Source: Pseudomonadota bacterium (lineage in GTDB: Bacteria; Pseudomonadota; Gammaproteobacteria; Steroidobacterales; Steroidobacteraceae). From it: a stretch of DNA of 64,000 nt. Positions 25,424-32,948 of this stretch are shown here, in pieces; position 1 is the first letter of the stretch, and every line of letters begins with the position of its first letter. Made by a program: the position numbers and the translations under genes. The stretch lies in the NCBI GenBank assembly GCA_023391815.1, contig JAEWAF010000086.1, positions 62,001 to 126,000 of the forward strand, in the 5' to 3' direction. The notes under the pieces are model-generated. The model was given only the letters and a program-made list of their open reading frames with translations, did not search any database and was not told the DNA's origin.

Positions 25424-26389
25424 TCACTTGGCGCCGAGCACGGCAACGTTGCCGAACGGTCCGTTGTTCTCGACGCAGATGCGCTCATAGCGTTCGATCA
25501 CCGGCGGCTTGCCCGCGGGTTGATTCGCGAACGCGACCTCGTAGTGCCAACCGTCCGGCTCGTCTTCGAGCGTGAAGCGCCGCGCCGGAATGGTGGCCGT
25601 CCAGGGCCGTGTGAACACGGTCGGGTCCGTGATCGTGGCGACGTAGTTATGACGCGTGCCGTCGTTATTGAAGATGTACCGCTCTTCGATGTGCGCGTTC
25701 TCGCTGATGAACTCGCCGGTTCGCGCCAGGCGTGCCTTGGCGTTGTTGTTCGTGACATCGACGATCAGCGTGTTGCCCTCCCAGCGGCCGCGAGAGTCGG
25801 CGTTCCACAGCTTGATGTTCTCCGGCAGATGCGGCTTGCCGTCCAGATGAATCACACGCGTCCCCGAGTTGAACAGGAACACCACGTAGCCCGGGTACTG
25901 CCGGATTTCATAGCCATGCCACGTGAACGACTTCGGCACACCGGCCGGCGCGCACCGAGCGAGCGGCTCGACGTATTGCTCCTTGATCGGATTGTGAAAG
26001 TAGTGCAGGAACTCCTGCTGAACCGCGCGCGCCCATGGCTGAAACGGCAGCTCGCCATCGGGCGGATCGCTCACCCGACTTGGCGCGCGTTCTGAACGAG
26101 GAGTCTGCGGCGGACCGTTGCGACCGGGATCGCCCGGCACACCGCCCTGCGGATCGGTCCAGTTGTTGTGATTGGCAATGGTATTCGACCAATGCCCTTC
26201 CACATCCGGTTGTCCGTCCGCCAGGCGCTTGCCGGTCCATTTACCGGACTCGATCTTCGGCACGGTCTTCTCACGTTGGATGCCCGCGCCCGGCGGCGGC
26301 TGTTGCGCGTGAGCCTGCGTCCCAGCGAGCAACGCCACCGCCGTCGCGATCTTCACTAGCCATCGGGTTTGCATGCGATGAACCATCAT
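25424..26389 (-). CDS. Exported protein of unknown function, first of a related pair
   Basis: A 321-residue protein with a signal peptide (WLVKIATAVALLAGTQAHA). I choose the ATG at 26389 because it overlaps the stop of the previous gene as ATGA. The mature protein has a proline- and glycine-rich N-terminal part (ADGQPDVEGHWSNTIANHNN) and a C-terminal beta-rich domain with GRWEGNTLIVDVTNNN, HIEERYIF and DPTVFTRPWT. The last three stretches recur in modified form in the neighbour (GHWEGDTLVVDVTDFN, HVVERWQF, DPEVFSRPWT), so the two are paralogues. I do not recognise an enzymatic motif. Context suggests a periplasmic partner of the TonB receptor. Confidence 0.7.
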   Translation of the reverse strand: MMVHRMQTRWLVKIATAVALLAGTQAHAQQPPPGAGIQREKTVPKIESGKWTGKRLADGQPDVEGHWSNTIANHNNWTDPQGGVPGDPGRNGPPQTPRSERAPSRVSDPPDGELPFQPWARAVQQEFLHYFHNPIKEQYVEPLARCAPAGVPKSFTWHGYEIRQYPGYVVFLFNSGTRVIHLDGKPHLPENIKLWNADSRGRWEGNTLIVDVTNNNAKARLARTGEFISENAHIEERYIFNNDGTRHNYVATITDPTVFTRPWTATIPARRFTLEDEPDGWHYEVAFANQPAGKPPVIERYERICVENNGPFGNVAVLGAK

Positions 26390-27177
26390 TCGGTCGTGCC
26401 CTGTTGCGGGACCGGGTAGAACTTGTCGTAGCCCAGCGTGAAGCAATAGTTTTCGATCAGCTGGAAATCTTTCTCGCGATGCCGGTTCAACAGCACGGTC
26501 AGCGTCCAGGGCCGCGAGAACACCTCGGGATCTTCGAGCGTCGCCCGGTACTCGATCGTGTTTTCATCCAGGAACTGCCACCGCTCCACCACATGCAGCT
26601 TCGGACCGTGGAAATTGCCGGCGCGATCCAGCCAGGTCTCGGTGTTGAAGTCGGTCACGTCGACCACCAGCGTGTCGCCTTCCCAATGACCGCGTGAATC
26701 ACCGAGGTAAAACTCGTTATCCGTGACTTCCGGATGCAACGTGCCGTTGGTGTGGATCGTGCGCACCGAATGGCCGAACTGAAACAGCAGCGTCAGATCT
26801 CGATCGCGCTGAAAGATCTGGAACGGCTCGCGGTAATAGATGCCGCGCGGTGTGCCCAAGGTCCAGCATTTCAAGCGCGGATCTTCCGTGCCACGAGCAG
26901 CGAAATTTTTCTTTTTCTGCTCCAGCGCGGCAGGCAGATACGGGATGTATTTTCCGTCGATCACGCCCGCGCCCGGCGGCGCGTCGGCGCGGCCGGAATG
27001 CGGCTCGAGATCGTACTCGGCAGCACTGGTGGTCTCCCAGATCCCGGAGAAATCCGGCTTGCCGCTCTTCAGTCGCGGAATTTTGGGCGCGGCCGTTGCT
27101 AGCGAGGCCGCGAGCAGCCCACCGATCAACAGCACGGCGATGCGGGCTTTCATCACTGAAGGCATCGTCGCGCTCAC
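26386..27177 (-). CDS. Exported protein of unknown function, second of a related pair
   Basis: A 263-residue protein with a signal peptide (ARIAVLLIGGLLAASLATAA). It shares with the preceding-entry protein the KPDFSGIWE or QPDVEGHWS-type start, the GHWEGDTLVVDVTDFN core and the DPEVFSRPWTLTV segment, and is about 60 residues shorter. It begins at a GTG that overlaps the DUF6152 stop; an ATG at 27153 would also give a good signal peptide. Proteins of this type are common next to TonB receptors in related genomes, but no activity is known to me. Confidence 0.7.
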   Translation of the reverse strand: MSATMPSVMKARIAVLLIGGLLAASLATAAPKIPRLKSGKPDFSGIWETTSAAEYDLEPHSGRADAPPGAGVIDGKYIPYLPAALEQKKKNFAARGTEDPRLKCWTLGTPRGIYYREPFQIFQRDRDLTLLFQFGHSVRTIHTNGTLHPEVTDNEFYLGDSRGHWEGDTLVVDVTDFNTETWLDRAGNFHGPKLHVVERWQFLDENTIEYRATLEDPEVFSRPWTLTVLLNRHREKDFQLIENYCFTLGYDKFYPVPQQGTTE

Positions 27178-27611
27178 CGAGCCAGGCTCGCGGTCCGGGC
27201 CGTCGGGGCGTCCTGAGCACCGCCGGTCTGGAACTCACGTCCATCGGGCAACGTGACGATCACCGAATACCCATACGGGCCGCCGTTCTTCGCGAGGTAC
27301 CCGCGAATCCGCACGTCCGTTCCCGGCGCGACATCGGTTTTCTTCAAGCCGATCTTCGCCAGCTGATTCGGGGCGCCGAACTCCACTCCCCAGTTGGTGA
27401 CCGTGCCCTTCGCGTCGGTCACGTCGAAGTACAACCAGCTGTGCGGGTTGACCCATTTGATTTTCGTGACCTTGCCTTTCAGGTCGAGCGGCTTGTCGGC
27501 GTCGAACTCGGCCGCGAACGCATGATGCGCCGAGACCTGGCTCGATCCGGCCAGCAGAGCGCCGGCGGTCAGCACGGATAGAAACGTTTTGCTCACGATG
27601 GCTTTGCTCAT
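27174..27611 (-). CDS. DUF6152-family exported protein
   Basis: A 145-residue periplasmic protein with a signal peptide (SVLTAGALLAGSSQVSA) and the family start HHAFAAEFDADKPLDLKGKV, followed by a small beta-barrel-like part with VNPHSWLYFDV and RGYLAKNGGPYGYSV. The conserved HH right after the cleavage site and the later H suggest possible metal binding. It lies between the TonB receptor and the exported pair, with short gaps or overlaps on both sides. Function is not established for the family. Confidence 0.75.
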   Translation of the reverse strand: MSKAIVSKTFLSVLTAGALLAGSSQVSAHHAFAAEFDADKPLDLKGKVTKIKWVNPHSWLYFDVTDAKGTVTNWGVEFGAPNQLAKIGLKKTDVAPGTDVRIRGYLAKNGGPYGYSVIVTLPDGREFQTGGAQDAPTARTASLAR

Positions 27612-27625
27612 GATGCCGATTCCGA

Positions 27626-30202
27626 TCAGAACGTGAAGGTCACGCCGCCCTGGATGAAGCGGCCGGAGGCGCCGTTGGGCGCGATGAACGAGTACGGATT
27701 GATGCCGCTCGAGCGGTTGCCGTCGACGTACTTCTCCGGATACTTGTTGAAGACGTTCTGCACCAGCAGGTTCAAGCGCAACCCTTGCAGCAGCTCGTAA
27801 TCGAAGCCCAGGTCCACGTACGTTTCAGGCGAAAACTCCTGATCGATGTTGCCGTTCAGGGTGGCCTGTCCCGGCACGTCGCCGACGTTATAGGTGTAGC
27901 TGTCGTAGTAGGTGCCGGTCAGCTCGAGCGACCACGGCCCCTGGCTATAACGGCCGTTGAGGATGTATTTGCTCTTCGGCACGCCAGTCTCGGCGTCGCG
28001 AATACGCGAGTTGCCGATCACGACGATGTTCGCGCCGCCGACATTGACCGAGCGGTTCACGCTTTCGACTTCGGTGTCCAGCCAGCTGGCCGCCGCGGTG
28101 AGATCGAGCGTGCCGGACAGAACGTTGAGCTGTTGACGGCCGACCAGATCGACGCCCCGAGTGCGCGTGTCCCAGGCATTCAAGTAATAAGTCGCCTGCG
28201 TGTAGCCGTTCAAACCGATGGCGTTGAATGCGGACGTGACGGTCGCGCCCTGAATCGTGTCCGTGATCGTGATGACATCGTCCACGTCAAGCTGATACGC
28301 ATCGATGGTGACCGAGCTGCTGCTCGTCGGACGCAGCACCAGGCCCAGCGAGATCGTGGTCGACTCTTCCGGATCGAGCGGCTTGGCCCCGAACCCCGCG
28401 GCTTGCGGATCGCTCGAACGGAACAGACGCGTGCGACCCGGCGTGAGAATGCTCGAGCCGTTGTTAGTGAACGTGCTGGTGTAGCCGGTGGACTGTTGCC
28501 CCAGCTGCGCAAGGCTCGGCGCGTGAAAGCCGCTGCTGAGCGTACCCCGCAAGGCTACGGCAGGAATGAACTCATAACGGCCAGTCAGTCGATAGTTGGT
28601 GGTGCTGCCGAAGTCAGAATAGTCTTCGAAACGGGCGGTCAGTCCCAAATCCAGCTTGTCGAACACGGTGAAGTCGAGGCCGGCGTAGCCGCCGTACACA
28701 TTGCGAGTCACCGAACCTGCGTCGAGCGGATTGATGCCGGATGTCGACGAGCCCGTCGCCGGAACCACCGAGTTATCCGCGGCGAAGTTCACGACCGGAA
28801 ACTGCGACGCATACTGGTTATAAATGCCACCGGGCCCATACAACGACGCAATCGTGCGGCCCGCGAGCGGACCGCTGGTGTAACCGGCCGCATCGCCGAG
28901 ATCGGCCACGCCCCAGTACTCATGTCGGTACAACACACCGGAGGACACCACCGAGGACTGCAGGCCCGGAATGTCCAGGTCCTTCGTGTAATCCAAAGTC
29001 ACACTGGTGGTGCGGCTCTTCCACGAGCCCAGATAGAACCTGGTCGGGCTGTCGGGCCCGTAGCTGGGATTGATGGTGTTTTCGGTGGTCCGGCTGGTCT
29101 CGTTCTGCCCGAACGACACCGCGAAATCGAGATCGCCGAGCGAGGCGCCTTCATAACGAACGCCTGCAACAGCGGCGACGTCCTCGGCGTCATACGTCAT
29201 GAACGGCTGATATCCGTTCGGATAGACCGGAATGACCGCGGTCTCGGATACGCGAGTTGGATCCGTTGCGCTCGCGGAACGTGTGTTCGCTTTGACGATG
29301 CGCTCCGGGTTCACGTAGTTCAGCGCCGACTTGTCCGCGTAGTTGGCCCAGCCATAAGCGCGCACGCTGTCGCTCAAGCCGAGTTCGGCGTTGATCAAGG
29401 CGGTCCAATTGTCACGAGTGGATTGACCCCACTGACCGTACTTCTTGTTGTAGGTCTGGTTGCGAGGGTCACCATTCGGGAACAGCTGCCGCCAGTCGGC
29501 CTCGCTTCGATCGACGTTGTCATTCTTCAGCCGATCGATGCTGACATTGAGGAAGCCGTCGTCTCCGAGCGAAGTCGCGACGTTGCCCAGCAACTGATGC
29601 GTCTCGCCGCCGCCGTCGCTGTAGCCACCGTAGCGTCCACCGAGCGAGCCACCTGAGGAATCCTTACGCAACACGATGTTGATGACGCCAGCGATCGCGT
29701 CGGAGCCGTACTGAGCGGCGGCGCCGTCGCGCAGGACTTCGACGCGCTCGATCGCATTCACCGGGATGGTGTTGATGTCGACCACTTGCGCCGCCGGCCA
29801 GGGATCGGTGCCAGAGAGCTGCGCCGACAGATGACGACGCTTGCCGTTGACCAGCACTAGCGTGTACGCCGGACCCACACCACGCAGCGACGCCGAACGC
29901 ACGCCCTGCCCCTTCACCGCGTTCTGACCTTGCGGGAAGTTGAAGGACGGATGCAGCTTCGACAGCGCTTGATTGACAGTGACCGCACCGGTCTCACGCA
30001 GCTGCTCGGGCGTAATGACGTCGACCGGCGCGGTGCTGGTCAACGCGGTGGTGTTCTCACGAGCCGTGCCCAATACAACGACACTATCGATCACCCCGGC
30101 ATCCGTCGCTGCTCCGTTTGCGTCCACATCCTGTGCGTGCAGTGTCGAAATCGAGTTGGCGCTCAGCAAAGAAACAAAGGCCGCAGCAGAGACGCGACGC
30201 AT
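27626..30202 (-). CDS. TonB-dependent outer-membrane receptor
   Basis: An 858-residue receptor with signal peptide, a plug domain (VDVITPEQLRETGAVTVNQA, then VLVNGKRRHL and IERVEVLRDGAAAQYGSDAI) and a beta-barrel ending in a terminal phenylalanine (GGVTFTF). No N-terminal signalling extension is seen. It heads a six-gene operon with DUF6152, two related exported proteins and two DUF6644-like membrane proteins. There is no sugar-degrading enzyme or siderophore gene nearby, so the ligand is unknown. The divergent neighbour is a porin gene across a 330-base region. Confidence 0.93.
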   Translation of the reverse strand: MRRVSAAAFVSLLSANSISTLHAQDVDANGAATDAGVIDSVVVLGTARENTTALTSTAPVDVITPEQLRETGAVTVNQALSKLHPSFNFPQGQNAVKGQGVRSASLRGVGPAYTLVLVNGKRRHLSAQLSGTDPWPAAQVVDINTIPVNAIERVEVLRDGAAAQYGSDAIAGVINIVLRKDSSGGSLGGRYGGYSDGGGETHQLLGNVATSLGDDGFLNVSIDRLKNDNVDRSEADWRQLFPNGDPRNQTYNKKYGQWGQSTRDNWTALINAELGLSDSVRAYGWANYADKSALNYVNPERIVKANTRSASATDPTRVSETAVIPVYPNGYQPFMTYDAEDVAAVAGVRYEGASLGDLDFAVSFGQNETSRTTENTINPSYGPDSPTRFYLGSWKSRTTSVTLDYTKDLDIPGLQSSVVSSGVLYRHEYWGVADLGDAAGYTSGPLAGRTIASLYGPGGIYNQYASQFPVVNFAADNSVVPATGSSTSGINPLDAGSVTRNVYGGYAGLDFTVFDKLDLGLTARFEDYSDFGSTTNYRLTGRYEFIPAVALRGTLSSGFHAPSLAQLGQQSTGYTSTFTNNGSSILTPGRTRLFRSSDPQAAGFGAKPLDPEESTTISLGLVLRPTSSSSVTIDAYQLDVDDVITITDTIQGATVTSAFNAIGLNGYTQATYYLNAWDTRTRGVDLVGRQQLNVLSGTLDLTAAASWLDTEVESVNRSVNVGGANIVVIGNSRIRDAETGVPKSKYILNGRYSQGPWSLELTGTYYDSYTYNVGDVPGQATLNGNIDQEFSPETYVDLGFDYELLQGLRLNLLVQNVFNKYPEKYVDGNRSSGINPYSFIAPNGASGRFIQGGVTFTF

Positions 30203-30533
30203 GATGGCAAGACTTCCTCGAACAACCTACGGGCGGCGCAATCTAGCGACGCGCGCTCGGCCGACGAAATGCCGTGTCGTTATTTGTATTGCTTGCAACC
30301 TTATGTGATCGGTTTCTAACCGGGCCGCGACCGAAAGTGAGCCGAATAGTGACCGCCAGTACCGCGGCCAGAACCCTGTGACCTCGCTGTTACTCGGCCG
30401 GCTGGAGGTTGTTATCGGGCCGGAATGGGTTGTGGGCCGCCGTTCGCGCTCGGAGCGCGCAACCCGGAGCCGACGTCATGCCCCTGCGATATTTCGTCGG
30501 TTCGTCACGAGCCAGCAACAAAACGTTCATACT
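30203..30533. other. Divergent intergenic region between TonB receptor and porin genes
   Basis: This 331-base region must hold promoters for the minus-strand receptor operon and the plus-strand porin gene. A TTGCAA hexamer read on the minus strand could be part of the receptor promoter, but no convincing -10 is present at the right distance. I see no repeat or operator-like palindrome of note. Confidence 0.4.
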
Positions 30534-31940
30534 ATGCGTGGCGTCCGCCGACCAGCGAATGCACCGATGCCGAACAAATCCACTGCACTTCCCCACGCTC
30601 TCGCCGTTGCCGCCGCCGCTTTCTCGCCACCCGGGTTGACGGAAAGTATCGAGCTCTTCATGGACACCGAAACCCGGCAGATCTATGGCGAACCCGGTCC
30701 GAACCGGGTGCCGCTGGGAAAATACCGACCCAAGGACAAACCGAAGGTCGCGCCGAAAGAGACTTCCCGTGGCCCGTTCAACGAACGGTTCCAGATACGG
30801 GGTTATATGCAGACCCGTTACACCCGGATGCTCGGGGGCGATGAAGGCATCAATCTGTGGTCGGATCGCTCGGTGGGCGATCAGCATTCGCTCGGCGATG
30901 CCGACAAGAATTATCTGATCCGTCGTGCGCGCATCATCTTTCAGGGCGACGTCGGCGATCGACTCTCCTTCTATATTCAACCCGACTTCGCCAGCAGCGC
31001 GGGCACGACCGGCAACGTGGCGCAGATGCGCGACGCCTACGCCGACGTTTATCTCACGACCGACCGCGTGCACCGCCTGCGCGTCGGCCAATCCAAAGTG
31101 CCGTTCGGCTGGGAGAATCTGCAATCCAGCTCCAATCGTCTGGCGCTGGATCGCGCCGACGCGCTCAACAGCGCGGTCCGCGACGAACGCGATCTGGGCG
31201 TCTTCTACTATTTCACTCCCGCGCGCGTGCAAGCTCGCTTCGATGAGATCAACAAACAGGGCCTCAAGCACAGCGGCAATTACGGCATGTTCGGGCTGGG
31301 TTTGTATAACGGCCAGGGTGCGAACCGCGGCGACCGCAATGACGACCGACACGTCGTCGCGCGCTTCAGCTATCCGTGGCGCCTCGCGAACGGACAATTC
31401 TTCGAAGCAGGCCTGCAGGCTTACACCGGCGACTATGTGCCGAGCACGGCGGCCTACCGTGCGCCGGGTGACGTGAGCCGCACGCCGATCATCGCCGATG
31501 AATTCTCATTCGGTTACGAGGACGAGCGCATCGGCGTGAGCGCCATCTGGTATCCACAGCCCTTCGGCGTTCAAGTCGAATGGAACTGGGGCACGACGCC
31601 CGGTCTCGACCTCGCAACCAACAGCATCGTGGGCACCAATCTCGAGGGCGGCTACGTGCAGGCGATGTACAAGCTGGAGCATCGCTTCGGGACGTTCCTG
31701 CCGTTCGTCAAGTGGCAGTATTTCGAGGGTGCCAGCAAAGCCGAGAACAACGCGCCGCTCAACGAGGTGAACGACGTCGAGATCGGTGTGGAATGGCAGA
31801 TCGCCGCGCCGCTGGAATTGGCCGCCGTCTATCATCGTATGAAGCGTACCAACCTGGTGACCGGCAACCGCGCGGGTCGGATCGATTATCAGCGCTTCGA
31901 GGCCGATGCGTTACGCTTGCAGTTGCAAGTCAATTTCTGA
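30534..31940 (+). CDS. Phosphate-selective porin O/P-like outer-membrane protein
   Basis: A 468-residue beta-barrel protein of the OprO/OprP type. The body contains the family-typical GYMQTRYT, YLIRRARIIFQGDVGDRLSF, FGWENLQSS and a C-terminal LQLQVNF ending in phenylalanine, the barrel insertion signal. The start is uncertain: the frame is open from 30378, and ATGs at 30534 and 30567 both give an N-terminus with a weak signal peptide (ALPHALAVAAAAFS). I use 30534. Such porins pass phosphate, polyphosphate or other anions. No phosphate genes are adjacent; the neighbour to the right is an SMP-30-like gene on the other strand. Confidence 0.82.
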   Translation: MRGVRRPANAPMPNKSTALPHALAVAAAAFSPPGLTESIELFMDTETRQIYGEPGPNRVPLGKYRPKDKPKVAPKETSRGPFNERFQIRGYMQTRYTRMLGGDEGINLWSDRSVGDQHSLGDADKNYLIRRARIIFQGDVGDRLSFYIQPDFASSAGTTGNVAQMRDAYADVYLTTDRVHRLRVGQSKVPFGWENLQSSSNRLALDRADALNSAVRDERDLGVFYYFTPARVQARFDEINKQGLKHSGNYGMFGLGLYNGQGANRGDRNDDRHVVARFSYPWRLANGQFFEAGLQAYTGDYVPSTAAYRAPGDVSRTPIIADEFSFGYEDERIGVSAIWYPQPFGVQVEWNWGTTPGLDLATNSIVGTNLEGGYVQAMYKLEHRFGTFLPFVKWQYFEGASKAENNAPLNEVNDVEIGVEWQIAAPLELAAVYHRMKRTNLVTGNRAGRIDYQRFEADALRLQLQVNF

Positions 31941-31990
31941 GCGGAGGCCGGGACACGCTCGCCGTCAGACGAGCGGTGCCCCGATCGCGA

Positions 31991-32932
31991 CTACTTCACC
32001 CGGCCGGCAAAGCCGGGTGTGAGCACGGCGATCCGATAAGCCGCGCCCCGACCCACAACATACAAAGTCTTCTTGTCCTCGCCGGCGAACGCGAGATTCT
32101 GCGGCGCCTTCGGCAAGGGGATCGTGCCGAGCGCCGTGCCTTTGGAATCGAACACCTGCACGCCGGCCGTCGAGGCCACATACAAACGCCCTTTCGCATC
32201 CACGGCCAGACCATCGGCGCCACTGGTGATGCCCGTTTCCGTTTGCGTCACGCCTGCGAGCCTGGCGAAGTTGCGGCGCTTGCCGACCGAGCCGTCCTTG
32301 TTGATGTCATACGCCAGGATGTGATCGCCGAAGGTGTTGGCAACGTACAGCGTCTTCTCGTCCGGGCTGAGCTGAATCCCGTTCGGACGCTCCACATCGG
32401 TGGCGAGCCGCTGAAGCGCGCCTTTGGCTGGCAAGTAATAAACGGCGGTCGGCGATACGGGCTTGCCCCGCTCGGGACGCGGGCCCGGATCGGTGAAATA
32501 CACGCCGCCGGACTTATCCACGACGAGGTCGTTCGGTCGGTTCAATGGCGTGCCCTCGTATTTATCGACGAGCACCCGCTGCTTCCCGGCCGGTGCGAGC
32601 ACGGCGATGCCAGGCTTGGTCGTTACCACGGCGATCAGCTCGCCGGCGGCGTTGAATGCCAGACCGTTGGCACCCCCGGAATTCTCCAGATACGCCGACG
32701 TGCTGTTATCCGGCGCGATCCGAGTGATCCGATTGATTTGCGCCTCGGTGAAGGCGACCGAACCGTCCGGCAATGCAATCGGCCCTTCCGTGCCCTGGAA
32801 ACCTTCCTTGATGAGCACAATGGGCGTCCCCGCCGCCACGACGCCGTCGATGGCGGGAGCAACCAACCCGTCGGCCTGCGCACCGAGCGCGATCAATAAA
32901 CCGGCAAACGGCCAGGAGCGAATCATCTTCAT
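31991..32932 (-). CDS. SMP-30/gluconolactonase-like exported hydrolase
   Basis: A 313-residue six-bladed beta-propeller protein with signal peptide (PFAGLLIALGAQADG). The metal-binding pattern of SMP-30/lactonases is visible: GTEGPIALPDG (E), GANGLAFNAAGE and RPNDLVVDKSG (N), and NGIQLSPDEKTLYVANT and GADGLAVDAKGRL (D). The family hydrolyses sugar lactones or related esters with a divalent cation. It lies 16 bases downstream of the second TonB receptor gene and is probably its partner in the periplasm. Confidence 0.85.
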   Translation of the reverse strand: MKMIRSWPFAGLLIALGAQADGLVAPAIDGVVAAGTPIVLIKEGFQGTEGPIALPDGSVAFTEAQINRITRIAPDNSTSAYLENSGGANGLAFNAAGELIAVVTTKPGIAVLAPAGKQRVLVDKYEGTPLNRPNDLVVDKSGGVYFTDPGPRPERGKPVSPTAVYYLPAKGALQRLATDVERPNGIQLSPDEKTLYVANTFGDHILAYDINKDGSVGKRRNFARLAGVTQTETGITSGADGLAVDAKGRLYVASTAGVQVFDSKGTALGTIPLPKAPQNLAFAGEDKKTLYVVGRGAAYRIAVLTPGFAGRVK

Positions 32933-32948
32933 GTGAGTTCCTAAGGGA

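Noticed and set aside
27785..29656. 623-codon plus-strand frame opposite the first TonB receptor
   Set aside because: Antisense of a complete receptor; no start context and no domain.
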